From Heterocephalus glaber (lineage: Eukaryota > Chordata > Mammalia > Rodentia > Bathyergidae), in the NCBI RefSeq assembly GCF_000247695.1, contig NW_004624795.1:6714958-6778957 (forward strand): a DNA stretch of 64,000 bases, given 5' to 3'. Position 1 is the stretch's first letter, and the number at the start of each line of letters is the position of its first letter. The notes under the pieces are model-generated. The model saw only the letters and a list, made by a program, of their open reading frames with translations, did not search any database and had not been told where the DNA came from. This document shows positions 11,254-23,822 of this stretch, one piece after another. The translations under genes were made by a program, and so were the position numbers.

Positions 11254-11499
11254 TAGTACAGTGTCCATGGGTCCCAGATGAGAGCGAGAAAAAATTATTG
11301 CTATGAAGAGGAGGCACTCAAGCTGGTCCCCAGCCCTGCTCATCCCCCAACACCTCAGCCCTAGGCTCAAGATGCATCTTTGAGATGCGCTCTTCTGTCC
11401 AATGGCGGCCAAGCTCTCCGGCCCTGGGCCCTTGGACCAGGGAGCCTCTGCCCTCAAGCCTGGGCCAGCCACCCTGCTGTCCTCGGCCACTGGCCATGC

Positions 11500-11690
11500 T
11501 CCCGAGCCCTGGAAATCCTCCCTGCTGTGTGACCTAGGGCCAGTTACTTAACCTCTCTGAGCCTTTGGAAAATGAGAATCAATCCACAGACCCTAAACTC
11601 CACCAAAGCAAGGGTAGTGTTTGTTTTGTCTACCAGCTCATACCCAGCACCCACTCAGTACCCGGCACATGGAAGGTGCTGAGTGAATAA
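11500..11690 (+). mobile_element. MIR SINE relic
   Basis: CTGTGTGACCTAGGGCCAGT, ACTTAACCTCTCTGAGCC and later GGCACATGGAAGGTGCTGAG are MIR landmarks in the right order. Confidence 0.75.
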
Positions 11691-12073
11691 TTCCGAGTCC
11701 CTGGCCTAAGGGTGAAGCTGAATGACACGCATGCACACTGCTGGGCTCGCCGTAACCCCTGAATGAGTGTTTCTCCTTCCAGCTCCGACAGGCTCCGGAT
11801 TTCTGGGTTTTCCTCCAGTGTCTCCCCGTGGCCTCTCTGCAGGGACGTACCCCTGGGACTCTAGGCCGGGATCACCAGGTCCTTGGTATCACAGCTGGCT
11901 TCTGCCTCTGCCTCTCTGGCCAATTTCAGCAGCAAACCCGCCCCTGCCTGTCCCACGCACATGGCCACCTCATCTGTCCGGATGAACTCAGCCAACACCC
12001 GTGCGACATTCAGTGACCACATTGGGCGTGTCTGCTGCGTGTCTCCTGCCACCACGCTGCAAAACACCCAGCC
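11691..12073. other. Intergenic unique sequence
   Basis: No gene or repeat recognised. Confidence 0.35.
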
Positions 12074-12258
12074 GAGCTGGGCGTGGCGGTGCTCGCCCGT
12101 GATGCCAGCATTCTGGGAGGCTGGGGCAGGAAGGTCCCCAGTTCGAGTCCAGGCTGGACAACTAAGCAACTTAGTGAGAATTTATCTCAAAATTAAAATA
12201 ACTAAAGGCTGGGGCTGGGGCTCGGGCAAAGTCCTGGGTTCAATCCCAATGCTCTCCT
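12074..12258 (+). mobile_element. B1-ID dimer SINE
   Basis: GAGCTGGGCGTGGCGGTGCT, AACTTAGTGAGAATTTATCTC, then an ID half ending GGGTTCAATCCC. Just upstream of the BECN1 retrocopy insertion site. Confidence 0.8.
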
Positions 12259-12296
12259 CTAAGCTGCAGAAGCAAGCACTGGGCCAGTCACCCAAG

Positions 12297-12308
12297 AAAG
12301 AAACCCAG
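12297..12308. repeat. Target-site duplication, 5' copy (BECN1 retrocopy)
   Basis: AAAGAAACCCAG, identical to 14475-14486. It marks the 5' junction of the L1-mediated insertion. Confidence 0.9.
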
Positions 12309-12471
12309 CCTTGGGCGATGGCTGACCTGGACGCCTCACTCCGGGGTGGACCCGAGGCCGCAGCGCCCCCACGATAGATTGGACCTGGGTCCTGAGGGAT
12401 GGAAGGGTCCAAGGTGTCCAGCAGCACCATGCAGGTGAGCTTCGTGTGCCAGCGCTGCAGCCAGCCTGTGA

Positions 12472-13746
<1,275 letters not shown>

Positions 13747-13791
13747 CTTCTTTCCTTAGGAATATTTGCCTGAAAGACTTCAAGTTTTCAT

Positions 13792-13890
13792 TTTTTGGTT
13801 TTTGGGGTCTTTTTTTGGTTTCGGGGATCAAACTTGGGACCTTGCACTTGTGAGGCAGGTGACAGCAGCACTGAGCTAAATCCCCGGCCC
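13792..13890 (-). mobile_element. ID-like SINE inside the BECN1 retrocopy 3' UTR
   Basis: TTTCGGGGATCAAACTTGGG to CACTGAGCTAAATCCCCGGC, antisense. It splits sequence that is contiguous in BECN1 3' UTRs, so it inserted after the retrocopy. Confidence 0.9.
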
Positions 13891-14432
13891 TAAGTTTTGT
13901 TTTGTTTGCAAAAAAAAAAAAAAAAAGTTTCAAATTTGGGTGATAGTAAACAGCACGTGTTTACAATACCAAAAGAGGCAAAATCCACAAAAGCGGCTTT
14001 ATTTTAAGGTGTGGTGTGACAGCTGGCACTCTAGCCACCAGCCCTGGCCTAGTTTTGACTCATCCCCATGCCTTCCTTTCCTTCTCTCCCTGAAAAACAA
14101 CTAATTTAATTTTCCTTTTTTTTCACTGAGTTGAATTGAAGTTGATGTATTTTCACTGGATTTTACCTCTGTCAACTTCTTGCACTTAACATATGGAATA
14201 GAAACTGTTCTCCATTGAGACGCCGAGATGTGAGGCGCACATTGGATGACATGGGAAATGACGTCTCTGCTCTGCCCAGCCACCATGTGATTTGATCACG
14301 TGATGCCATCCCTGCAGCCTGATACTGAACCCTCTCCTTCCTGGGTTCCTTAGTGAACCCTGCGCTGCCCTGTAGTATGGCAGGGATGGAGTCTGGTCTG
14401 TTTGGGACGTTCCAAAGAGGTTGCATTATTGT

Positions 14433-14438
14433 AATAAA
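14433..14438 (+). promoter_or_regulatory. Poly(A) signal inherited from BECN1 mRNA
   Basis: AATAAA about 21 nt before the poly(A) tract, in the TGTAATAAAAGATTTGCT context typical of the BECN1 mRNA end. Confidence 0.9.
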
Positions 14439-14474
14439 AGATTTGCTACAGTGTGGTTAAAAAAAAAAAAAAAA

Positions 14475-14486
14475 AAAGAAACCCAG
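14475..14486. repeat. Target-site duplication, 3' copy (BECN1 retrocopy)
   Basis: AAAGAAACCCAG directly after the poly(A) tract. The first three A may belong to either tail or target. Confidence 0.9.
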
Positions 14487-14799
14487 GACCCGGATCTGGC
14501 CTCGACCCCTGCTGTCCCCTGTCCTCCTGCCCGGAATCTCAGTCCTTCCTCCCTGACCCCTGTACCTGTCATCCCTTTATCTTTCAGAGCCGGTCCAGTG
14601 TCACCTGCCCCATGAGACCTGTCCTGACCCCGCCCTGCCCTGCTGAGCCCCACATTCCCACACATGACTCCCTCACTGCACCCTCCCTGTTACCTAATTA
14701 CCTGCCTTGTGTCCGGGTTCTCTGTGACACCCCTAGTTAATGGGGATGGACACCATGCTGATATGTTCATTACCATATCCTGCGTGCCCTGGAATACAG
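14487..14799. other. Intergenic unique sequence
   Basis: CT-rich; nothing recognised. Confidence 0.35.
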
Positions 14800-15105
14800 T
14801 CACCCCTTTTTTTTGAGGTGCTGGGGATTGAATCTGGGGCCTTCACATTGAGCTACATCCATGCCCAGCCCTTTTTTTTTTGGTACCGAGGATCGAACTC
14901 AGGACCTTGTGCTTGTGAAGCCGGTGGCGGAACCACTGAGCTACATCCCTGGCCACCCAGCGCCCCCCCCGCCCTTTTAACATTTTTTATTTTGAGACAG
15001 GGTTTTACTATGCTGCTAAGTTGTCCAGGCTGGCCTCGAACTTTCCATCCTCCTGCCTCAGCCTCCTAGAGTGCTGGGGCTCCAGGCGTGCACCGCCAAA
15101 CCTGG
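14800..15105 (-). mobile_element. B1-ID dimer split by a full ID SINE
   Basis: Antisense dimer: ID half (GCTGGGGATTGAATCTGGGG) and B1 half (TTTGAGACAGGGTTTTAC to GGCGTGCACC). An intact ID (14870-14955) lies at the junction. Confidence 0.85.
14870..14955 (-). mobile_element. ID-like SINE nested in the dimer
   Basis: GGTACCGAGGATCGAACTCA to CCACTGAGCTACATCCCTGG. Confidence 0.9.
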
Positions 15106-15542
15106 CTCCTTAAGCCCCTTTTCAGATTCTATGACTATGTGACCAATCATCCCATCGTTTATTGGCTTAGAAGTACCATTTTATTTTGCTCGAGGCTCTG
15201 GGGACCTGCGGTTTGTGAAGGTCTCAGGCTGGCTATTCTCTCTTGGGGTCTGATGTGGGCCAAATGGGGGCACCAAGGGAGGTCCCCAGCCTCCCAGCAG
15301 TCACTCCGGCTACATCCCACAGTGACAAGTGAGTCACTGAGGCCAGCCCAGACTCCAGGGGAGGTGACAGGGACCCACCTTTCAGTAAGAGCACCAAGGA
15401 TTCTGTCAGCATCTGCTAAAACACGATGGACAGACATGGAATCACCCCTCCACTCGTCCCCGAGCACCTAGAAACACACAGGAACCTTCCAATTGCCCCT
15501 GCCACTCTATCTCCAGGCTCCTCTGCAGCTCCCGCTGGCTTT
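15106..15542. other. Intergenic unique sequence
   Basis: No gene or repeat recognised. Confidence 0.35.
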
Positions 15543-15555
15543 CTGAAAGGAGCCA

Positions 15556-15677
15556 TGCCGGGCTTGGTGCCCACACCTGTGATCCCAGCTCTTGGGAGGC
15601 TGAGGCAGGAGGATCACTGTGCAAGTTCAAGGCCAGCCTGGGCTACATAGAGAGACCCTGTCTCAAAAACAAACAAG
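15556..15677 (+). mobile_element. B1 SINE, 5' half of a B1+ID pair
   Basis: GCCGGGCTTGGTGCCCACAC to AGACCCTGTCTC with an A-rich tail. The B1 and the following ID share one 13-bp flanking repeat (15543-15555 and 15783-15795). Confidence 0.92.
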
Positions 15678-15782
15678 TGGGGCCGGGGATTTAGCTCAGT
15701 GGTTCCATCGTCTGCCTCGCAGGCACAAGGTTCCGAGTTCAGTCCTCGGTACCAAAAAACAAAACAAAACAAAACAAAAAAC
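15678..15782 (+). mobile_element. ID-like SINE, 3' half of a B1+ID pair
   Basis: GGGGATTTAGCTCAGTGGTT to CAGTCCTCGGTACC, (CAAAA)n tail, ending at the shared repeat CTGAAAGGAGCCA. Confidence 0.92.
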
Positions 15783-16104
15783 CTGAAAGGAGCCAGAAGT
15801 GAAGTCCAGCCCTGCCCACAAGCCTGGATCCCCAGGCTCCATATCTTTGGGGCTTTTCCCCACTCAGGCACAAGTGCCACGTGCTGAGGACAGGAGTTCA
15901 AGTGTACCTACTGGAGTGTGGGGGGCACAGCAGGACACCCCGTCACCTTCCCTCCCTCCTGCTGCCCCCCCAAAGGCGACCCCTGTCCCAGCTCAGGGGC
16001 CCCAGCAACCCGTCTTCCAATCCCCTTCCCTGGCCATCCCAGACACAGAGGGAGCGAACTCACTGGGGAGGTGGACTTGGGAGTTTTAATTTTCCTTTTT
16101 ATAT

Positions 16105-16297
16105 TTATTTACTTATTTATCTGTGCTCCTGGGGATTGAACCCAGGCCTTTCTCACTGAGCTACAGCCCCAGCCCCCTTTCATTTTCTTTTGGAACAGGT
16201 CCTGATAAATTGCCCAGGCTGGGTGGGTACTTGCAGTCCTCCTGCCTCAGCCTCCCAAGTGCTGGGATCACAGGTGTGTGCCTCCACATGTGGCTAT
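16105..16297 (-). mobile_element. B1-ID dimer SINE
   Basis: GGGGATTGAACCCAGGCC / CTGAGCTACAGCCCCAGCC, then CCTCCTGCCTCAGCCTCCCA. A (TTTA)n tail side. Confidence 0.88.
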
Positions 16298-16837
16298 TAC
16301 TGCCTGCGCTCTTGCAAGGGGCTTCTTTAGGACGTGATCCTCCTCTCCACGAACTGTGGGTGGGACACTTTATTCCCATGAAATGAAGTGGAGAATCCTC
16401 GGTGGCCCATCCAAGTTCAAATCCTGCCTCTGCCTTGTGCAGTGGGCCTAGGCTCTACACTTGGCTAACTGGTTACCTGGGGGCCGCTGAGCTGCTCTCC
16501 TCGCTGCCCGCCGGAAGAACCCCAAAACTTGCCTGGTCCCCATCTGTTCCGCTGGCCCCGCCCACCCACCCACCATAGATCTCGAGGTCTTGGCCGCTGT
16601 CCTGATTTCTAATTCCGTTGCTTACGCAACCAAAAATACGCAGGCCGTGTCTCCGGGGGCGACGGAGTCCGAATCCTGGGCTTCGGCCCTGCTTGAGCGT
16701 ACCATACACCGACTTTTCTTGGTGCCTCCCCGCTCAGTAGCCGTGGGGATGGGGCGCCACCTGGGGCTCCCCTTGGTCCCCAGCCTCCCTCTTGGCCCCG
16801 ATGCCCGCGTCCCCACCACCTCCCCAGAGATCTGCTG
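16298..16837. other. GC-rich intergenic sequence
   Basis: No gene recognised. Confidence 0.35.
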
Positions 16838-17070
16838 AGAGATGTTCATTGTAGCTTCCTGCATTCAGGGGTAGAAAAAGTTGGAAACAGCAGGTCTGGG
16901 ACAGGGGAGGGATTAGATGGGGGACTTCAGCACCGTGACGGGCCATGTAGACGATTTTAAACACGGGGGAGATCAAGATGTGTTGATGTGGATCCCACTG
17001 CTAAATTTCTCTAGAAAAGCTCAGAAATAGAGATGGTTCCATTTGTGTTTGCTTTTTAAAAAAATCTATT
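16838..17070 (+). mobile_element. Old L1 (L1M-like) 3' fragment
   Basis: GTTCATTGTAGCTTCCTGCAT, AGTTGGAAACAG and CCATTTGTGTTTGC fit L1M 3' UTR order; strongly diverged. Confidence 0.5.
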
Positions 17071-17092
17071 AAAAAAATCTATAAAGTGGAAA

Positions 17093-17224
17093 GCCTGGCG
17101 TGGCGGTCCGTCCCTGTAAGCCTAGCACTGGGAAGGCTGAAGCAGGAGGATTGTGGAGCATTGGAGACTACATAGTGAGTTCAAGGCCAGCCTGGACTAT
17201 CTAGCAAGACCGTGTATCAAAATA
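17093..17224 (+). mobile_element. B1 SINE
   Basis: GCCTGGCGTGGCGGTCCGTC to AGACCGTGTATC-A(n). Confidence 0.88.
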
Positions 17225-17229
17225 TGGGG

Positions 17230-17312
17230 TGGGGGCGGGGATTTAGCTCAGTGTTTCTGCCGCCGGCCTCGCAAGCGGAAGGTCCCGAGTTCGATCCCCG
17301 GTACCAAAAAAA
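17230..17312 (+). mobile_element. ID-like SINE
   Basis: GGGGATTTAGCTCAGTGTTT, perfect B box GAGTTCGATCCCC, GGTACC-A(n). Directly after the B1, like the 15.6-kb pair. Confidence 0.92.
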
Positions 17313-17439
17313 GGGGGAGGGGGCGTTGGGGAAAAAGGCACTTGTCAGGGCATCTCAGGGGACGGGGGGTTGGGGACCACCAGGACCCAAGCACGGAGGG
17401 GGAAGGGAAGCCACAAGCACCATCTGGAAAACGAGACCA

Positions 17440-18270
17440 GGAGGAGGAAGTGTAGGTGTGGGAGGCCGCTCACCTGCGCCGGCAGCGTGGGGCGGGGGCG
17501 GGTGGGCAACAGGTGTGCGCCAAGGTCAGTCTCTGTCCTCACAGCCTGACCCGGGGCACACGTGCCCGCGTGCACACGCAACGCGCTCACACCCCAGCCT
17601 GTGCTCTCGGGGCAAGCACGCAGGTGCCGAGTGAGCATGCGCATAGCTCCTCAGCGCACGGACCCAGACACCCCAGCGCGCCCCAGAGAAGTGAGGCCTT
17701 GCGGGGCAGGCGTCTTCCAGGGTCCCGAAGGAGCGCCGGTGGCGGGATCCGGAAGCAGATGGCCTCGGAGGGCCAGCAGGGTCACCCTTGCTCCCGCCTC
17801 GCCCTCCACAGTGTCCTTGGGCATTTCTTGCTCACATGTTACAAAGATCCATCACAGAAGTAGGCCATAGCTCACCCCCGCCCCCCCAGTGTCCCCCCCC
17901 CCCCCGGCACCCTGGGTACCCCCAGGCCAGCGCTTCGGCACCCGGACAGAGCCCAGCTCCCCGGAGCACCGTGTGCCAGGACGCAGGCGCTGTGTCCCTA
18001 CTGCGCCTGCGCGCGGGGATTGTGAAAGCTGCTTAATCCCTGGGTTCTGGCGCAGCCGCCTCTGCCCGGGCGGGATCCGGTGCCCACAGCCCTGGTGTCA
18101 GAGGACAGATGGGCTCGGCCTGGCCCGGGCACAGAGCCACCCCTCTGCCAGACGTCAGCGTGGAAGATCGGGGCAGCCGGGGCTCTCCCTTTGCACCCAC
18201 TCGCGAGGCCCGCAGGCACCCGCGGGGTCCAGAAACGGGTGTCAGGGCCGGAGGAGGACAAGCGACCAGG
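17440..18270. promoter_or_regulatory. CpG-dense block
   Basis: GC-rich and visibly rich in CpG, with no TATA or exon recognised. A weak CpG-island candidate. Confidence 0.35.
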
Positions 18271-18394
18271 AGCTATTGAGTGAGGACAGACAGGCCGGAC
18301 CTTCTAATCTTGTGTTTATTTTTAAACAGGAGTAAATGTATTTAGGCAGAGGGGGAAAAAAAAAAGTGGAAAAACTAACAGTGACTATCTGGAA

Positions 18395-18490
18395 ATTTAT
18401 CATTCAACAAATATGTATTGAGCGCTGTGTCAGATTGTTCGAGGCCCTGGGGACACGCATGAAAGAGACACTTTAGGAACCTTAGAGTCT
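18395..18490 (+). mobile_element. LINE-2-like relic
   Basis: ATTCAACAAATATGTATTGAG followed by GGCCCTGGGGACACG, an ancient shared mammalian repeat pattern. Confidence 0.55.
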
Positions 18491-18609
18491 AGAGCTTTAA
18501 CAGGTAAAAAACAAAACAGGAGGTCGCCAAATGGGGACCAGAGAATAGGGTAAGTCAGGACAGGGATAGGGCAGGTGGGGAAGGATGGCATTTTTAAATT
18601 AAAAAAAAA

Positions 18610-18779
18610 AAAGTTTTTTGTGGGATTGAGGATTGAGCTCAGAGCCTTCACACTGAGCTCCATTCCCTGACCTTTTTCTTTTACTTTGAGATAGGGTTTT
18701 GCTAAGACATTAACTTGGGATCCTCCTGTCTCAGCCTCCCGAGTGCTGGGATTACAGGATAGGCCATCACGTCTGGCTG
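18610..18779 (-). mobile_element. B1-ID dimer SINE
   Basis: GAGGATTGAGCTCAGAGCC, then TTTGAGATAGGGTTTTGC to GTGCTGGGATTACAGG, antisense. Confidence 0.82.
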
Positions 18780-18954
18780 AAGTGGCATTTTGAGCACTCT
18801 TGGGGTCCACACCAGCAGTGTGACTGGTGCTGACCTTGACGTTGACCTTGACTGCCTGGCTGATGTGGAGTGGCCCCTCTCTGCCCCCTTCCCCAACTGC
18901 AGGGTTTGGAGGGAAGTCACTATGCTCCCCCTCTTTAAAATCTGCACCAACTTC

Positions 18955-19082
18955 CGAGTCTAGTGGTGCACACCTGTGATCCCAGCACTCGGGAGGCTGA
19001 AGCAGGAGGATCAGTGTGGAGTTCAGGGCCCGCCTGGGCTACGTAGGGAGACCCTGTGTGAAACAAAACAACAACAACAAAG
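18955..19082 (+). mobile_element. B1 SINE
   Basis: CCGAGTCTAGTGGTGCACAC to AGACCCTGTGTG with a (CAA)n tail. Confidence 0.88.
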
Positions 19083-20582
19083 AATTGTATCCATCATTTG
19101 GGATTCTTCTGAGTGGGAGCCCTGTCTCTTCCATGTGTTAGTTCATTTGCTCCTATATTTATAATGGTCTTGTGCATATTTGTTTTGCATTTGAGTTATA
19201 ATCCCATAATATTTATTCTGTTGCTCAGTAGTCCCGGCTTCTGGCCACTGGCAGCTCTTCCTGTTGGCTCCTGGGTCCCCTTAACCTGTTCCCGTCAGTG
19301 TGGCTCTCTCAGGGCTCTTGTCTGCATTTCCTGCCCCATCCTACAATCAGCCTTTTCCTCCTGGAGCGGTGTCCTTTTATTGGAGAGTGGATTAGAAGCC
19401 ACCAGCTGGGTGCCAGGTGTGATCTTTCATCTTTAATGCGGTGCCTAAGGAGTGCTCCTCGGTGTGGTTAGTGAAATGTATGAGAGGAAGAGGAGCCCAC
19501 CATGGAAGTGTTGGGGGAGGGGATTCAGGAAGCAGGAAGAGTGGTGCAAAGGCCCTGAGGCAGAAACCAAGGAAGGAGGAGCAACTGAGCAGCAGAGAGG
19601 TGGGGAGGGGCAGGTGGCGACTCTTCCTTAGATTGACAGGCGAAGCAGAGGGTGACACCTCCGGCTGCCATGCTGGGAATAGAAAGAAGGGCAAGGGCAG
19701 CTGCCTGTCGCAGAGCAGGGGTGGGAGGGCTGGGGAGGGCGTGGTCAAGGCAGAGCTGAGCGGTGCTAAAGGTGCGATGCCCACTCACTGCAGGAGGCCG
19801 CGGTTGGCCTGGCTGGGCCGAGTGGCAGGTTTGGAGCTTCCGGGGCTCGCAGTGTGCACCCCGGAAGCTGGGGACACCCACCGCCCCCCCAGGGGCAGTC
19901 AGAAGGGCAGAGCCGGAAGTGGCCAAGGAGGGGAGGGGCCCTGCCTGGCCAGGGCAGACCTCAGCAGCAGGCCGGGAGGAGGCTGTCGGGACCGGGCGGC
20001 CTGGTGCGGTGACCGCTCCACAGCTGTCTTGGCGCCACTCGCTGTGGTGTCAGCACATCCGGGACCAGGACACAGACACTCTGAGAAGCCCGGGGCCCTG
20101 GGGCCCAGCATGGGTCTGCCCTGAAGTCAGTCGCTAGACGGGATGGAGGAGGAGGGGAGGGGCAGGGACAGGAGGAGACAGGAGCCTCCTCTGTCAGTCC
20201 CCGAGCAGCCAGCATGATCACAGACAAACCCCAGATCACAGCCCTCCTGCGCTGGCTTCCCCATTGTGCCTAGACCCTTGGCACGGCTGCTCCAGGGCTT
20301 TTGTACTCACTGTGCCAGCCTCCAGCACAGCTTTCCCCAGCCAAAAGTCAAAGACCAGGCCTTTGTATGCTCACTCGGTGTCGCCAGCCCCTGGTGCCAC
20401 CCCTGCTGGGGATACAGAGTTAGTTAGCACTTGGCCCAACAATAAGTGAGGACCATCTCTCCTCTGTGGGGCTCCGGGTCTGAGCCTCTTAGGAAACATT
20501 GCTGATTGCTTGAAAGGTTAATGCTAAACAATAATAGTGGGTGGTTTTTCTTCCTTTTTTATATTTCTCTCTCTCTCTCTCT
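19083..20582. other. Intergenic; LINE-2-like piece, then unique GC-rich DNA
   Basis: GTGCAAAGGCCCTGAGGCAG near 19544 is an ancient-repeat signature. The minus and plus open frames at 19441-20124 have no known domain. A CT dinucleotide run starts at 20571 and enters the gap. Confidence 0.4.
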
Positions 20583-20765
20583 NNNNNNNNNNNNNNNNNN
20601 NNNNNNNNNNNNNNNNNNNNNNNNNNNNNNNNNNNNNNNNNNNNNNNNNNNNNNNNNNNNNNNNNNNNNNNNNNNNNNNNNNNNNNNNNNNNNNNNNNNN
20701 NNNNNNNNNNNNNNNNNNNNNNNNNNNNNNNNNNNNNNNNNNNNNNNNNNNNNNNNNNNNNNNNN
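20583..20765. other. Assembly gap (183 N)
   Basis: A run of N directly after a (TC)n microsatellite, probably a length-estimated gap caused by that repeat. Confidence 0.98.
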
Positions 20766-20822
20766 AAAAATGTATGTTTATCATTTTTTAGAACAAAAAC
20801 TAACTTTGAAAAATCATTCTTT

Positions 20823-20935
20823 AATCACCCATGGTAGTGCACACCTGTAGTCCCAGGACTTGGGAGGCTAAAGCGGGAGGATCGGAAAAGTTCAAGGCCA
20901 GCCTGGACTACATTAGCCAGACCCTGAGTCAAAAC
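20823..20935 (+). mobile_element. B1 SINE
   Basis: CCCATGGTAGTGCACACCTG to AGACCCTGAGTC. Confidence 0.85.
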
Positions 20936-21184
20936 ACGTCCCGCCCCTAAAAGGGAAAGAAAAATCATTCTCGGTAAAATGTTGAGTAAAAAGCAGCACT
21001 TCCCAGGCTGCGACGGGCCAGGCCGGGTGCACAGGCTGGAAGCCAGGACTGAGCTGTGCGCAGGGCAGGGGCCGGGCCTGTGGGCTGGGGTGACCACGCA
21101 GGGTGCTCACCGAGTGCCTGATCCCTACACTGCGGGCTCAGCCCGTGGGCGGAACTCCAACCACTGAGAGGTCTTTGTACGTTT

Positions 21185-21297
21185 GTCTTTTGTTGGTTTG
21201 AGAAAGGGTCTCACTTTGTAGCCCAGGCTGACTGGAACTACTGTGACCGCCCTGCCTCAGCCTCCCGAGTGCTGGGATGACAGGCGTGCCCACTCAC
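21185..21297 (-). mobile_element. B1 SINE
   Basis: TTTGAGAAAGGGTCTCACTT to GTGCTGGGATGACAGGCG, antisense. Confidence 0.88.
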
Positions 21298-21892
21298 AGC
21301 AACAAGTTTTAAAAATAAGTGTGCTCCGGAGCTGACTAAGGCCGCCCCTCTTTCAGCAGGTGGAGAGAGGTGTCTTCCTGCCGTCAGCTGTGTCCCACTG
21401 GTGTTGGGGACAGCTCGGGATGAGGCTGGGGGCCTGGGTCCGGCCACCCCCCACCCCCACAGCCGAGAGCCAGGAAACCTGGCTGCTCTGACCTTGCACT
21501 GCCCCAGAGGCCTTGGCGCTGCCCCTGGGCTCCCAGGCCCGCAGGGCGCAGGTCCAGCATCACCCGCTGCCGGGACTTATTTATAACCTAACCGCGGGTC
21601 CCGTTACCTCCTGACCTTCAGTGCCCGGTCCCTTCTCTCCCTCCACCCTTGGCCCCTCCTGCCCGGGTTGCCCAGGTTCTGGTCGGTTCTGGGTGGCAGG
21701 TTATGACCCAGGGATCCCTGGCCCGCAGGGGTTGTGCTCCCCAGGGGATGGGGGTGGCAGTGGTGGCTGGACACAGGTAGGCGATCCCTGACACACCACA
21801 GGCCCTGTGTTCTCCGGCAGCCACCTCATTTCTCCCAAGAGAGTGACTGGAGCCCCCATGGGTGCCCTTTCCCAGTGGACCCCGAACTTCTC
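21298..21892. other. GC-rich intergenic DNA
   Basis: Nothing recognised. Confidence 0.35.
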
Positions 21893-22005
21893 TTTGTGTT
21901 TTGAGACAAGGTCTTGCTAAATAGCCCTGGCTGGCCTTGAACTCTGGTGATCCTCCTGCCTCAGCCTCCTGGGTGCCTGGATGACGGGCATCCTCCACCA
22001 GGCCC
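21893..22005 (-). mobile_element. B1 SINE
   Basis: GTTTTGAGACAAGGTCTTGC to GGGTGCCTGGATGACGGG, antisense. Confidence 0.85.
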
Positions 22006-23610
22006 TGCTGGACTCCGACGCTGATCTGGGGTGGGCTTGTGGAGGTGTCCGCGCTGGGGTACCAGCCCCCTGCAGCACGCTTTGTTGGCACTGACTGAGT
22101 GCCAGGCACCGTCTGCAGTGGTGGGGCGCCCTCCCCCCGAGTTGGGGTGTTTGACAGAAGGTTGGATATGAGACCCAGGAGGGAGACTGAGGCAGGCAGG
22201 GCCAGGCTAGGTGCTGTGTGGGCCGGGATCCGGGCGCAGTGTGTGGCGGGGGTGGAGCTGCTTGGGGATCAGTTTCCACAAATGAGCAGCAGGGAAGGCA
22301 CTGTGGCCCAGGGAGCTCTCCACCCAGGGCTGGCTCTGCTGTGTGAGGCCACACGCACACTTGTGTGTGTGTGTAGGGAGCGCGCGGGCCTGTGTGTGCA
22401 CCCGTGTGTGTCTAGGGTGTGCGCAGGGTCCCTCCCCGTGTCACCGGCTGTCCCTGCCTGACCAGTGAATGAACCTGGCCTCTGGAAGGAAAAGCCAACC
22501 TCCCTGCCAAGCGGGTGTCAGCAGGGGTCGGGAGGGTGCGGGCTCTGCCCCTCATGGGCCGCTGCTCAGGGCTGGCCAGCTCGGCTCAGGTGGGGATGTA
22601 CCCCTTGAGGCCCCTTGTACCCTCCCAATTCCTTGAAGCCCTGGGAAGGCAGGACCCTGTTCCTGTTTACAGATTCGGAAACTGAGGCACACTGGAGTGG
22701 TGGAGCTGGATGGGGTTCGGGCCAACATGTCCCTCATTCCGTTCCACAGCAACACGGCAGAAACCAGGTAGTCCCTAAAAAGGCTGCTCTGTGAACCCCT
22801 TGATGCCCAGGCACTGGGCCTTCCCTGAATCCCACCCCAAACGGGCTCCTCCTTGGGGAGCCCTTCACACACTGCTATACAATTTGGGGGGCAATCAGCA
22901 TCAAAAACCATGTAGCAGGCCACCACAATAAATGGATGCCTTTTGTTCAGTGTGCAACTCTGCCTCCTGTACAGCTACAGCTCAAGCCTGGGCCCCACCA
23001 GCCCTCCCTGAGCCCTGAGATCAGCCAGCTGCTCCTCTGTGGGGTTGGGGGCCCCCAGGTGGCAGACTGGGTGTTGTACCCAGAAGCTGAGCTCAGCACT
23101 GAGGCTGGCCTGTTTACTAGTTTCCCATAATGATGACAATAGGCGGCCCTGCCTGGGCCTCGGAGTTCACAAGCGGACGTTCACAGTCGCCTCGCCTCTG
23201 TCTGATCCCCACCCAGCCCTGTGATGAGCAGCTCATATACCCATTTTATGGAGCACGAAACTGAAGCTCTCGGAGGGGGGAGGCTGAGATCCCCCAGCCG
23301 GGACAGCCGCCTCCCGCCGTGTGGCTTCCCTGGAGGCTGGCACAGGGCCAGGGCAGGTGCCAGCACAGGAGCCGGAGCCGGGAGACGGGACAGGAAGGGG
23401 GATGGGTCCCCAGAGCAAAGCCCTGGGCACTGGGTCCCGACCAGCAGTTTGAAGAACAGGAATCTCACCAAGAACTGGGCACCCATGCTGGCTCCCACCT
23501 CCTCTCCTCTGCTTGAGGCAAAATTAGAAAAATAAGGGACATAGAGGGAGGTTTTCCCAAAGCCAGCTGTGCTCAATCTGAGAGACCACCAGGCTCGCCC
23601 CTTTCCTCTG
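22006..23610. other. GC-rich intergenic DNA
   Basis: GT-rich patch at 22360-22415. MIR-like cores near 22670 (ATTCGGAAACTGAGGCAC) and 23242. No gene seen. Confidence 0.4.
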
Positions 23611-23622
23611 ACAGCTCCTTTT

Positions 23623-23705
23623 TCTTTTTGGTACCGGGGATCGAACTCTGTTCCTTGCGCTTGCACAGCAGGTGGGGAAACCACTGAGCTAAATCCCTAG
23701 CCCTA
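23623..23705 (-). mobile_element. ID-like SINE
   Basis: GGTACCGGGGATCGAACTCT to CTGAGCTAAATCCCTAGCCC. Flanked by perfect 12-bp repeats ACAGCTCCTTTT at 23611-23622 and 23706-23717. Confidence 0.95.
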
Positions 23706-23717
23706 ACAGCTCCTTTT

Positions 23718-23822
23718 AAGAAGGGTCTCAAAATGTTGTCCAGGCCGGCCTTGAACTTGAGGAGATCCTCGTGCCTCAGCCTCCAGAGTGCTGGGATCCC
23801 AGATGTGCACCACCCCACCCAG
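23718..23822 (-). mobile_element. B1 SINE
   Basis: GGTCTCAAAATGTTGTCCAG to GTGCTGGGATCCCAGATG, antisense. The ID above sits at its edge. Confidence 0.85.

Noticed and set aside
19441..20124. 227-codon plus-strand ORF
   Set aside because: Partly LINE-2-like sequence, no domain, no promoter or splice evidence.
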